64,000 nt of DNA, taken from NCBI RefSeq assembly GCF_004358675.1, contig NZ_SMZO01000009.1, positions 1-64,000 on the forward strand. The letters are read 5' to 3'. A model generated the notes under the pieces. It had not been told where the DNA came from. It did not search any database and worked only from the letters and a program-made list of their open reading frames with translations. Positions 44,086 through 51,660 of the stretch are shown piece after piece. This DNA is from Meridianimarinicoccus aquatilis (GTDB lineage: Bacteria; Pseudomonadota; Alphaproteobacteria; Rhodobacterales; Rhodobacteraceae). A program made the translations under genes and the position numbers. How positions within the stretch are numbered: the first letter of the stretch is position 1; every line of letters starts with the position of its first letter.

Positions 44086-45003
44086 ATGAGCCTTGTTCTG
44101 CTTCTTGAACAGGTGCTCAATGGGGTGCAGCTTGGTGTGATGCTGTTCTTGATGGCGGCCGGACTGACTCTGATCTTTGGGGTCATGGGGCTTATCAATC
44201 TCGCCCACGGGTCTCTTTACATGGTCGGCGCTTTTGCGGCCGCGGCTGTTTCAGGGCTGACAGGGTCGTTTCTGCTTGGTCTTGCCGCGGCGCTCGCCGC
44301 GGCTGCGGCGGCGGGGGCGCTTGTTGAAATGCTGGTGATCCGGCGGCTTTATGCGCGGGACCATCTGGACCAGGTGCTTGCCACCTTCGCCCTGATCCTG
44401 ATCTTTTCCGAAGGCACCCGGTGGCTGTTCGGATCCTTCCCGCTTTTTCTTGATGTGCCGACTTGGCTGTCGGGGCCTGTGGCTTTGCCACTTGGCATCG
44501 ATTATCCCAAATACCGCTTGGCCGTCATTGCGGTGGGGCTGGCCGTTGCCGGGGCGCTGGCATGGCTGATCGGCGGCACCCGGCTTGGCGTGCAGATCCG
44601 CGCAGGCGAGGCGGACCGCGAAATGATCGCGGCCTTGGGGGTTGATATAAACCGGCTCTATACGCTGGTATTTGCCTTGGGCGCGGCGCTTGCCGGGCTT
44701 GCCGGCGCGCTTGTTGGGGCGATCCAATCCGTTCAGGTCGGCATGGGGGAGCCGGTTTTGATCCTTGCGTTCGTCGTGATCGTCATTGGCGGGATCGGAT
44801 CAATTCGCGGTGCATTCGTTGGCGCGCTTCTGGTCGGTTTGACGGACACACTGGGCCGGGTGCTTCTGCCTGTAATCATGACCCATATCGTCGGGCCTCA
44901 ATCGGCAGCAACGGTAGGCAGTGCGGTTGCCTCCATGGCGATCTACATTTTGATGGCGCTGGTTCTGTTGGTCCGGCCTTCTGGCCTGTTCGGGCGAACC
45001 TGA
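44086..45003 (+). CDS. Branched-chain-type ABC transporter permease, LivH family
   Basis: 305 residues. The LivH pattern GLTLIFGVMGLINLAHGSLYMVG appears near residue 30, followed by the RAGEADREMIAALGVDINRLY loop and GGIGSIRGAFVGALLVG. It has about eight membrane segments. The start is ATG 44086; a GTG at 44077 is in frame. It follows the binding-protein gene by 83 bases and precedes the LivM-type permease by a single base. Together they form the channel. Confidence 0.94.
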   Translation: MSLVLLLEQVLNGVQLGVMLFLMAAGLTLIFGVMGLINLAHGSLYMVGAFAAAAVSGLTGSFLLGLAAALAAAAAAGALVEMLVIRRLYARDHLDQVLATFALILIFSEGTRWLFGSFPLFLDVPTWLSGPVALPLGIDYPKYRLAVIAVGLAVAGALAWLIGGTRLGVQIRAGEADREMIAALGVDINRLYTLVFALGAALAGLAGALVGAIQSVQVGMGEPVLILAFVVIVIGGIGSIRGAFVGALLVGLTDTLGRVLLPVIMTHIVGPQSAATVGSAVASMAIYILMALVLLVRPSGLFGRT

Positions 45004-45004
45004 G

Positions 45005-45988
45005 ATGCGGCGAGAACGGATCGTCAATGCTGCGCTCGCAGTGCTGTTACTGGGGTTTCCGCTGTGGGCCTATTGGGCCGGTGAGCCATTCTTGATTACA
45101 CTGGCAACGCGCGCGGCGATCCTCGCGCTGGCCGGGGTCGGCCTGAACCTTGCGCTTGGAACCGGCGGTCTGGTCAGCTTGGGGCACGCTGCGTTTTTCG
45201 GCGCAGGCGGATATGCCATGGGCGTACTGGCGTGGCACGCGCAAATGTATGCGCCCATGAACATTGCCGGGTTTGAGATCGCGGGCACCAAATCCATGCC
45301 GGTGATCTGGCTGGTTGCCGTACTGACGGGCGCGCTTTTGGCCAGCTTGATTGGCGCGTTGAGCCTGCGTTCCTCGGGTGTCTATTTCATCATGTTGACG
45401 CTCGCCTTCGGGCAGATGGCCTATTATTTCGCGATCAGCTGGCCTGCCTATGGTGGCGAAGACGGGCTGTCGATCTATGTCCGCAACGGGTTTCCGGGAT
45501 TGAATACGCTTGATCCGATCCAGTTTTTTCTACTGGCTTATGCGGTGCTTATGGCGGTGATCTGGTTCATGGCGCGGCTTCAGGTCTCACCCTTCGGTCT
45601 GGCGCTTGCCGCTGCCCGGCAAAGCCCGGCACGGGTACAGGCAGTGGGCATTGGCGTGTTTCGGCTCAGGCTTGTGGCATTCGTGATCTCAGGGGCAATT
45701 ACCGCGCTTGCCGGGGCGATGTTTGCAGATCTCAATCGCTTTATCAGCCCGACCATGCTCAACTGGCACACCAGTGGAGAGTTGATCGTGATCGTCGTTC
45801 TGGGCGGTGTTGCGCGGCTTTATGGGCCGGTGGCGGGGGCCATCTTGTTGGTCACGCTGGAACACGTCTTGGGCGGTTTCAGCGATTTCTGGCAAATCTG
45901 GCTGGGGCTAGGGCTGTTGGCGGTGGTCTTGTTTGCGCGGGGCGGATTGGTCGGCGCATTGGCCGGGCGGGCGGTGGCCCATGACTGA
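45005..45988 (+). CDS. Branched-chain-type ABC transporter permease, LivM family
   Basis: 327 residues. LGTGGLVSLGHAAFFGAGGY near residue 55 is the LivM hallmark, with RQSPARVQAVGIGVFRLRL as the cytoplasmic loop and EHVLGGFSDFWQIWLGLGLL near the end. About nine membrane segments are visible. The stop overlaps the LivG-type ATPase start by 8 bases. It partners the LivH-type permease. Confidence 0.94.
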   Translation: MRRERIVNAALAVLLLGFPLWAYWAGEPFLITLATRAAILALAGVGLNLALGTGGLVSLGHAAFFGAGGYAMGVLAWHAQMYAPMNIAGFEIAGTKSMPVIWLVAVLTGALLASLIGALSLRSSGVYFIMLTLAFGQMAYYFAISWPAYGGEDGLSIYVRNGFPGLNTLDPIQFFLLAYAVLMAVIWFMARLQVSPFGLALAAARQSPARVQAVGIGVFRLRLVAFVISGAITALAGAMFADLNRFISPTMLNWHTSGELIVIVVLGGVARLYGPVAGAILLVTLEHVLGGFSDFWQIWLGLGLLAVVLFARGGLVGALAGRAVAHD

Positions 45989-46730
45989 TACAGTCTTGCA
46001 GGTGCGCAATGTCTCCAAGGCGTTTGGCGCGGTTCAGGCCAGCGATGGCATCACTCTCGACCTGCGGCCGGGAGAAATCCACGCCCTGATTGGCCCGAAC
46101 GGTGCGGGCAAGTCGACGCTGATAGCGCAGATCGCCGGGGCCCTTCGCCCCGACGCGGGGAGTGTCTGGCTGTCTGGGCAAGACGTGACCGCGCTCGGGG
46201 TTGCGGAACGCGCCAATCTGGGGCTTGCGCGCAGTTTTCAAGTGTCTGCTGTCGCCATGGATCTGACCGTGCTGCAAAATGTGGTTTTGGCGGCGTGCGG
46301 CGCGCAGCGGCGTGTTTGGCGGTTCTTTCGGGCCGCGTTACGCGACGAGCGGTTAATCGCGCCAGCGCGGGCAGCTCTGGCGCGAGTCGGACTGACGGGC
46401 GAGGCGGCAACCATTGTCGCAGATCTGTCCCACGGTCAGCGGCGGCGGCTGGAACTGGCGCTTGCCTTGGTGCTTGAACCGACCTGTTTCGTGATGGACG
46501 AACCATTGGCAGGTCTGGGCGCGGATGGCAGCGCCGAGATGACAGCGCTGTTGGCGGGCCTGAAGGCACAGGCCCCGATTCTGCTTGTCGAGCACGACAT
46601 GGACGCAGTTTTCGCACTGGCTGATCGGATCAGCGTGCTGGTTTATGGCAAGATCATCGCAACCGGAGCGCCTGATGCGATCCGCGCCGATAGCGACGTG
46701 CGGCGCGCCTATTTGGGGGATGGCGAATGA
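45981..46730 (+). CDS. Branched-chain-type ABC transporter ATP-binding protein, LivG family
   Basis: 249 residues from ATG 45981. Walker A is GPNGAGKS near residue 38, and the LivG-type insert GLARSFQVSAVAMDLTV is present. LSHGQRRRLELALAL replaces the canonical LSGGQ with LSHGQ, as in many LivG proteins. Walker B is FVMDEPLAGL, and the switch His is in VEHDMD. The stop overlaps the LivF-type gene by 4 bases. Confidence 0.94.
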   Translation: MTDTVLQVRNVSKAFGAVQASDGITLDLRPGEIHALIGPNGAGKSTLIAQIAGALRPDAGSVWLSGQDVTALGVAERANLGLARSFQVSAVAMDLTVLQNVVLAACGAQRRVWRFFRAALRDERLIAPARAALARVGLTGEAATIVADLSHGQRRRLELALALVLEPTCFVMDEPLAGLGADGSAEMTALLAGLKAQAPILLVEHDMDAVFALADRISVLVYGKIIATGAPDAIRADSDVRRAYLGDGE

Positions 46731-47422
46731 CAGCACCCCTGTTGGATTTGCGCGGGGTGACTGCGCTTTATGGCTCATCGCAGGCGCTTTTCGGGGTCGA
46801 TCTAACCGTAGAAGCGGGGCAGGTGACGGCGCTGATGGGCCGCAACGGGATGGGAAAAACCACCACGATCCGCACCATTTGCCGCCTTTTGCCGAACCGC
46901 GCGGGCGAGGTGTTTCTGGATGGGCATGAGTTGTCGGGCCTGCCGCCCCACCGCGTTGCGCGGATGGGTGTCGGGCTGGTGCCCGAAGGTCGCCGCTGCT
47001 TTGCCCCGCTGACTGTGCGCGAAAATCTGACCGCTGCGGCGAGGCCCGGCGCATGGGGGCTGGACCGGGTGGTTGGCCTGTTTCCACGGCTCGGCGAGCG
47101 GATGGCCCAGCGGGCCGGAACCCTTTCGGGCGGGGAGCAGCAGATGCTGGCGATTGGACGGGCGTTGATGACCAACCCGCGTCTCTTGATCCTGGATGAA
47201 GCAACCGAAGGGTTGGCCCCAACGGTGCGCGCCGAGATCTGGCAGGCGATCGGCACGCTCAAGCGTGAAAGCGGCCTTGGTATTTTGTTGGTCGACAAAT
47301 CGTTGCGCGAGTTGTCGGCCGTGGCCGACAGTGCCGTAATTCTCGACAAGGGACGGTCGGTCTGGGCGGGCCGGATCGAAGAGCTTTCCCCCGATCTTGC
47401 GGCCAGCTGGCTTGGTGTGTGA
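46727..47422 (+). CDS. Branched-chain-type ABC transporter ATP-binding protein, LivF family
   Basis: 231 residues. Walker A is GRNGMGKT, then GLVPEGRRCFAPLTVREN (the LivF hallmark), signature LSGGEQQMLAIGRALM, Walker B LLILDEATEGL. The position after Walker B holding the usual switch His is VDKSL here, so the switch residue is Lys rather than His. LivG and LivF form an asymmetric pair, so this is tolerable. It is the last gene of the importer and ends 3 bases from the convergent pqqE. Confidence 0.92.
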   Translation: MTAPLLDLRGVTALYGSSQALFGVDLTVEAGQVTALMGRNGMGKTTTIRTICRLLPNRAGEVFLDGHELSGLPPHRVARMGVGLVPEGRRCFAPLTVRENLTAAARPGAWGLDRVVGLFPRLGERMAQRAGTLSGGEQQMLAIGRALMTNPRLLILDEATEGLAPTVRAEIWQAIGTLKRESGLGILLVDKSLRELSAVADSAVILDKGRSVWAGRIEELSPDLAASWLGV

Positions 47423-47425
47423 TCG

Positions 47426-48532
47426 CTATTCGGCGGGGGCTGGCGCCTTGGCAAAGCGGCGATAGGTCCAATCTGCGCCGACGGCTTCTTCGGCCAGCAG
47501 CGCATCGACCCGGCCCCGGTCGGGGGATTTACGGCATACAGGATCAATGGCCCGGGCATCGCCCACAAGTGCCATCGCCTGACAGCGGCATCCACCCAGA
47601 TCAATGTCGCGCCGGTCGCAGGCTTTGCAGGTGTCCGGCATCCAGTCTGTTCCGCGAAACGCGTTGAACGCCTCGCCGCCGTACCAGATTTCGCCCAAAG
47701 GTACCTCGGCCGCATTCTGGAAGGTCATCCCGGGGATAATTTCGGCCGCGTGGCACGGCAGGACCTTGCCATCGGGCGCAATGTTCAGCCCGGTTGAGCC
47801 CCAGCCGCCCATGCACGCTTTGGGATAGTCAGCATAATAATCTGGCGGGACGAAGTCGATGGCCAGAACGCCGCGAAGCCGGTCCCGAGCCTCTGCCACC
47901 ACGCGCTTGGCCTCGTCCACTTGCGCGCGTGTTGGCTGCAAGGCCGCGCGGTTCTTAAGCGCCCATCCTGCGAATTGAACGCAAGCCACTTCGATCCGGC
48001 GCGCCCCAAGGGTCTGGGCCAGGTCCAGTGTGGCGGGCAGGTCATCAAGATTGTGCCGGTGCATGACCGCGTTCAGGGTCAGAGGGATGCCGCGCTCGGC
48101 AATCAGCCCTGCAACCTGCATCTTCTTGTCGAAACCGCCGTTATAGCCGCCAACGAAATCGGCCACTTCGGCGCGAACGCCCTGCATCGACAGTTGCACA
48201 TGGTCCAGCCCTGCCTCGTCTAGCGCGGCCAGTCTGTCTTTCGTGACCCCGATCCCCGATGTGATCAGATTGGTGTAAAGCCCTGCGTCGTGGGCGGCAG
48301 CAACCAACTCGACCAAATCCCGGCGCGAGGCGGGCTCGCCACCCGACAGGTGCGCATGCAACACGCCCAGATCGGCGGCTTGACGGAAAATATCGGCCCA
48401 GACATCGGTGGGTAGCTCCCCTGCGGCGCGGGTCAGTTCAACCGGATTTGAACAGTACGGGCATGCCAGTGGGCAGCGGTGCGTGACCTCAGCCAGCAGG
48501 GCAAGTGGGGGACGAATTGCTGCTTCAGCCAT
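47426..48532 (-). CDS. pqqE: PQQ biosynthesis radical SAM protein PqqE
   Basis: 368 residues. The radical-SAM cluster is CPLACPYC (Cys20, Cys24, Cys27), then SGGEP near residue 65. The C-terminal SPASM-type cysteines appear in CKACDRRDIDLGGCRCQ and VCRK. With PqqD it joins the Glu and Tyr side chains of PqqA by a C-C bond, the first step of PQQ synthesis. It overlaps pqqD by 8 bases and is the last pqq gene here; no pqqF protease lies adjacent. Confidence 0.96.
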   Translation of the reverse strand: MAEAAIRPPLALLAEVTHRCPLACPYCSNPVELTRAAGELPTDVWADIFRQAADLGVLHAHLSGGEPASRRDLVELVAAAHDAGLYTNLITSGIGVTKDRLAALDEAGLDHVQLSMQGVRAEVADFVGGYNGGFDKKMQVAGLIAERGIPLTLNAVMHRHNLDDLPATLDLAQTLGARRIEVACVQFAGWALKNRAALQPTRAQVDEAKRVVAEARDRLRGVLAIDFVPPDYYADYPKACMGGWGSTGLNIAPDGKVLPCHAAEIIPGMTFQNAAEVPLGEIWYGGEAFNAFRGTDWMPDTCKACDRRDIDLGGCRCQAMALVGDARAIDPVCRKSPDRGRVDALLAEEAVGADWTYRRFAKAPAPAE

Positions 48533-48815
48533 CGATCATATCCACGAGCCGTTTATCGGCCAGATCCGTCAAAAAGGTTTCGACATCGCGGCTGACTTGA
48601 TCGACCGGTGCCCCAAAGCGCGCAGCCAAATCACCGGAAATGGTGGCCATGCTGCGCCGTCCGTCCAGTTCCGACAAAATCGCGTGCCCAATCCCGTCCA
48701 ACATCAATGTTCGTTCCGGCCCAAGCAGGACTTCGACCTTGCGAACACGGTCATGGTGCAGGCGCACGCCGCGCGGCAACACCGGAATGCAGGCTGTGTT
48801 GGCCGTGGCCGTCAT
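48525..48815 (-). CDS. pqqD: PQQ biosynthesis peptide chaperone PqqD
   Basis: 96 residues from ATG 48815, overlapping pqqC by 4 bases. The winged PqqD fold shows PVLPRGVRLHHDRVRKVEVLLGPE near the start, LDGIGHAILSELDG in the centre and FLTDLADKRLVD at the end. It binds PqqA and presents it to PqqE. It is a free protein here, not fused to PqqC or PqqE as in some bacteria. Confidence 0.94.
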   Translation of the reverse strand: MTATANTACIPVLPRGVRLHHDRVRKVEVLLGPERTLMLDGIGHAILSELDGRRSMATISGDLAARFGAPVDQVSRDVETFLTDLADKRLVDMIDG

Positions 48816-49555
48816 GCTTGCCCCTCGCCGGGTTGCCAGGCACCGGGGGGGATGCGGCCGGGTTCGACATAGGCGGACCAAAGGGCATCAAGTTGCGCCC
48901 AAAGAACTTCTGTTTTGAAGATCAGCGCGTTTGCGGCGGCGTCCTGATCGGCTTGCGTAATGGCGTTATCCAGAACCCATTTCAGCCCAAAGGCGACGTC
49001 CTTGGGCGCTTCGGTCAGGCGGTGCTGAAAATAGGCGGTAGTTTCGGGGTTGGCGAAATCGTAGTGCTGTAGCAATCCGGCGATCCGGTCCTTGTGGATT
49101 TTGGGCGCGAACAGTTCGGTCAGCGATGACGCGACAGCGGGCAGTAACGGCTCGTCGCGAACAAAGCGAACATAGGCATCCACAGCGAACCGGGTTGCGG
49201 GAAGAATGCCAACACCGGACGAGACATACTCCGGGTCCAGCCCCACGCCTTCGGCCAGTCGCAGCCAACGTGCAATTCCGCCTTCGTGCGTATCCGTTCC
49301 ATCGTGATCTTCGATCCGTGACCGCCAGATGCGGCGCATTTTCGGGTCGTCCAGTCGCGACAAAAAGGCGGCGTCCTTCATTGGGATGCGACTTTGGTAG
49401 TAGTAGCGATTGATCACCCAGGCTTGCACCTGATCCATAGTGCAACCGCCTGAATGCAGCAGATGATGGAATGGGTGTTTGTCGTGATAGCGTTCGTCGC
49501 CAATGCGGCGCAGTCGGGCTTCGAAATGGGCGGCGGTTGGGCTTTGGTCGGTCAT
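48812..49555 (-). CDS. pqqC: Pyrroloquinoline-quinone synthase PqqC
   Basis: 247 residues from ATG 49555. It shows the PqqC signature segments RYHDKHPFHHLLHSG, NRYYYQSRIPMKDAAFLSR and EDHDGTDTHEGGIARWL, with active-site histidines and tyrosines intact. It carries out the final ring closure and eight-electron oxidation to PQQ without a metal. The start overlaps pqqB by 4 bases. Confidence 0.96.
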   Translation of the reverse strand: MTDQSPTAAHFEARLRRIGDERYHDKHPFHHLLHSGGCTMDQVQAWVINRYYYQSRIPMKDAAFLSRLDDPKMRRIWRSRIEDHDGTDTHEGGIARWLRLAEGVGLDPEYVSSGVGILPATRFAVDAYVRFVRDEPLLPAVASSLTELFAPKIHKDRIAGLLQHYDFANPETTAYFQHRLTEAPKDVAFGLKWVLDNAITQADQDAAANALIFKTEVLWAQLDALWSAYVEPGRIPPGAWQPGEGQA

Positions 49556-50442
49556 ACTGTGATCTCCATCCCATCGGCGGCGATATCCCAACCGGCCGCC
49601 GAAAGCGTGGCGCGCTCGGGGCCGTCAGGCTGCAAAGCCGGGTTGGTGTTGTTGATGTGCACGAATACCTTGCGGCAGGTCAGGCCAGCCAATCGGGCGA
49701 TACTGCCGTCTGGGCCGTCCATGGCCACATGACCCATCCGTGCGCCTGTTTTGGCGCCGGCGCCCATGGTGGGCATCTCGTCATTTTGCCAGACAGTCCC
49801 GTCGAACAGCAACAGATCAGCATCGGCAACTTGGGCCAGCAGCGCGTCTGTCACCGCTGCACAGCCGGGGATGTAAAATACGGTGCGCCCACTCGCGGAC
49901 AGGCGCAGGCCAATGGTCTGCTCGCCCATCGCGTTGGTATCTACATCGTCGCCTTGCTCGAGATACAGCGCCACCTTACCCGGAACGGCAAAGGCCGTTA
50001 TTTCCATACCTGTCAGCGGTGTGAACGCGGCCTCCAAAGCAATGGGGCTGCGAGACACCAAAGCGGGATCAAGGACGCCGAAGACAGCGTTCGTTTCCAG
50101 AATCTCAAGGGTTTGCGCGGTCGCAAATACCGTGAAAGGAGTTTTCTCACGCAATGTCAGAAGACCGGCCACATGATCAATGTCGCCATTGGTCAGCACC
50201 ACGGATCGAAGCGGCGATACGCGCAATCCGGTGGGGGCAAGTTGCGGCGTGTCCGCGAATTGTTGACGAATGTCGGGCGACGCGTTGAGAACCGCCCAAT
50301 CCTGTCCGTTAGCTGAAACTGCCAGCGACGACTGGGTCATCGCTGGCAGGTGTCCGGCTCGGGCGTCGTTGCAGTTGCGGCATCCGCAGTTCCACTGGGG
50401 AAGACCGCCCCCGGCACCGGCGCCCAAAACCTTTATGTACAT
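49552..50442 (-). CDS. pqqB: PQQ biosynthesis protein PqqB
   Basis: 296 residues. The metallo-beta-lactamase-fold protein starts VLGAGAGGGLPQWNCGCRNC, with the cysteine-rich zinc region of PqqB, then TNGDIDHVAGLL. GHVAMDGPDG and VFVHINNTNP near the C-terminus are family-typical. It probably hydroxylates the cross-linked tyrosine during PQQ assembly. It starts 10 bases after the pqqA stop and heads the coupled chain B-C-D-E. Confidence 0.95.
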   Translation of the reverse strand: MYIKVLGAGAGGGLPQWNCGCRNCNDARAGHLPAMTQSSLAVSANGQDWAVLNASPDIRQQFADTPQLAPTGLRVSPLRSVVLTNGDIDHVAGLLTLREKTPFTVFATAQTLEILETNAVFGVLDPALVSRSPIALEAAFTPLTGMEITAFAVPGKVALYLEQGDDVDTNAMGEQTIGLRLSASGRTVFYIPGCAAVTDALLAQVADADLLLFDGTVWQNDEMPTMGAGAKTGARMGHVAMDGPDGSIARLAGLTCRKVFVHINNTNPALQPDGPERATLSAAGWDIAADGMEITV

Positions 50443-50452
50443 CGGTCGTCGA

Positions 50453-50557
50453 TCAGAACAGATCGTGATCGGGGCGACGTTCGTCCTCGGAAGGGCCGTA
50501 CATGTTGATTTCCATGCCGCAGTTGATTTCCACGGCGATCGGGGTCGTCCAAGCCAT
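50453..50557 (-). CDS. pqqA: PQQ precursor peptide PqqA
   Basis: A 34-residue gene read from ATG 50557, behind GAGGAGGAAACGAA. It begins MAWTTPIAVEINCGMEINMY, with Glu16 and Tyr20 in the E-x3-Y spacing needed for cross-linking. A 14-residue hydrophilic tail follows (GPSEDERRPDHDLF), longer than in short PqqA forms of about 23 residues. It is ribosomally made and then modified by PqqE/PqqD. The gene heads the pqqABCDE operon. Confidence 0.95.
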   Translation of the reverse strand: MAWTTPIAVEINCGMEINMYGPSEDERRPDHDLF

Positions 50558-50642
50558 TTCGTTTCCTCCTCAGTCAGTTCAGTAGGGCCACCCTAGCGGC
50601 GCAATTTGACCGAGGGAATGAGACTTAAGGCTTGGGTCAAAT

Positions 50643-51551
50643 TTATCTGTCCGGGTCGCCCCTTGAGGCACGCAAGAATATGTGCCGATCCTGCCGAACC
50701 ACTGAATCCAGCCATGCGACGGCCGCGCGGACGGGCGGCGCGCTACGCTGGTTTTCGTGCCAGACTGTCCAGTAATTTCTGGATATGCTCTGCGCGGGAA
50801 ACAGCGGGATCAGGCCTGTTTGTCCTGCGGCCATGAAATCATGCAAAATTCCTATGCCAGCGCCTGCCTTGACCGCCTCGAATTGACCAAGCGCTGTCGA
50901 AATCTCGATGTTCGACCTCCATCCGGTCAGAAATTCTGCTGTGTAGTTCAAGGCGGGGGTGAAAATCAGGTCTTCAACATAGCCAATCAGTCGGTGTGCT
51001 GCCAGGTCGCCAAGTCGCTGCGGTGTTCCGGCCCGGTCCAAGTAGGACCGCGCTGCATAAAGACCGAGCGAATAATCCGTCAATTTGCGCGCGCGCAGCC
51101 GTCCACGTTCCGGTCGGTCTATCATGATCGCGATATCCGCTTCCCTTTGTGACAGGGAAAACGTGCGCGGGACTGGCACGAGTTGCACATCAAGTCCGGG
51201 GAATTGTTGCGAGAAACGAGTGAGCCGGGGCGCAAGAAATGCGGCGCCAAACCCGTCTGGCGCCCCGATCCTGACGCTGCCGACCAGTTCGCCGGTTTGA
51301 CTGCCCAGTTGGGACTGCGCATCCAGCATGGCAGCTTCGGCGCGTTCGGCCAACGGCAACAGCGCGGCCCCTGCGTTGGTCAACGAACATCCTTGCGGCC
51401 CGCGATCCAGCAAAACGGCCCCTAATGCAGATTCTAGTGCTGCGATCCGGCGGCTCAACCGTGCCTGACTGACACCAAGCCGACGCGCGGCCCCCAACAT
51501 CTGACCCTCGCGGGCCACGGCCAGAAAGAACTTTGCATCGTCCCAGTTCAT
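50643..51551 (-). CDS. LysR-family transcriptional regulator
   Basis: 302 residues from ATG 51551; the frame is open much further upstream antisense to mmsA, so the start is set by the family and by the divergent gene. The N-terminal HTH is FFLAVAREGQMLGAARRLGV followed by SQARLSRRIAALE. The effector domain starts near residue 90 (GSVRIGAPDGFG). It is divergent from mmsA by 109 bases, and upstream of pqqA on the same strand. Control of mmsA is the simplest expectation. Confidence 0.92.
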   Translation of the reverse strand: MNWDDAKFFLAVAREGQMLGAARRLGVSQARLSRRIAALESALGAVLLDRGPQGCSLTNAGAALLPLAERAEAAMLDAQSQLGSQTGELVGSVRIGAPDGFGAAFLAPRLTRFSQQFPGLDVQLVPVPRTFSLSQREADIAIMIDRPERGRLRARKLTDYSLGLYAARSYLDRAGTPQRLGDLAAHRLIGYVEDLIFTPALNYTAEFLTGWRSNIEISTALGQFEAVKAGAGIGILHDFMAAGQTGLIPLFPAQSISRNYWTVWHENQRSAPPVRAAVAWLDSVVRQDRHIFLRASRGDPDR

Positions 51552-51570
51552 TGTGTGCCCTTCGGCGTTC

Positions 51571-51584
51571 ATGCATAACTGCAT
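51571..51584. promoter_or_regulatory. ATGCA-N4-TGCAT dyad between LysR gene and mmsA
   Basis: ATGCATAACTGCAT has 5-base arms around TAAC, 20 bases upstream of the LysR start and 77 before mmsA. A TGCATA appears again near 51622. It fits a LysR-type T-N11-A site, but the assignment is by symmetry and position only. Confidence 0.35.
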
Positions 51585-51660
51585 AATGGATTGCCAAAAT
51601 AGGCGATTTAACCATTTATTTCTGCATATCATAAGTGGTGGGAACAAAGGAGCCACCTTT

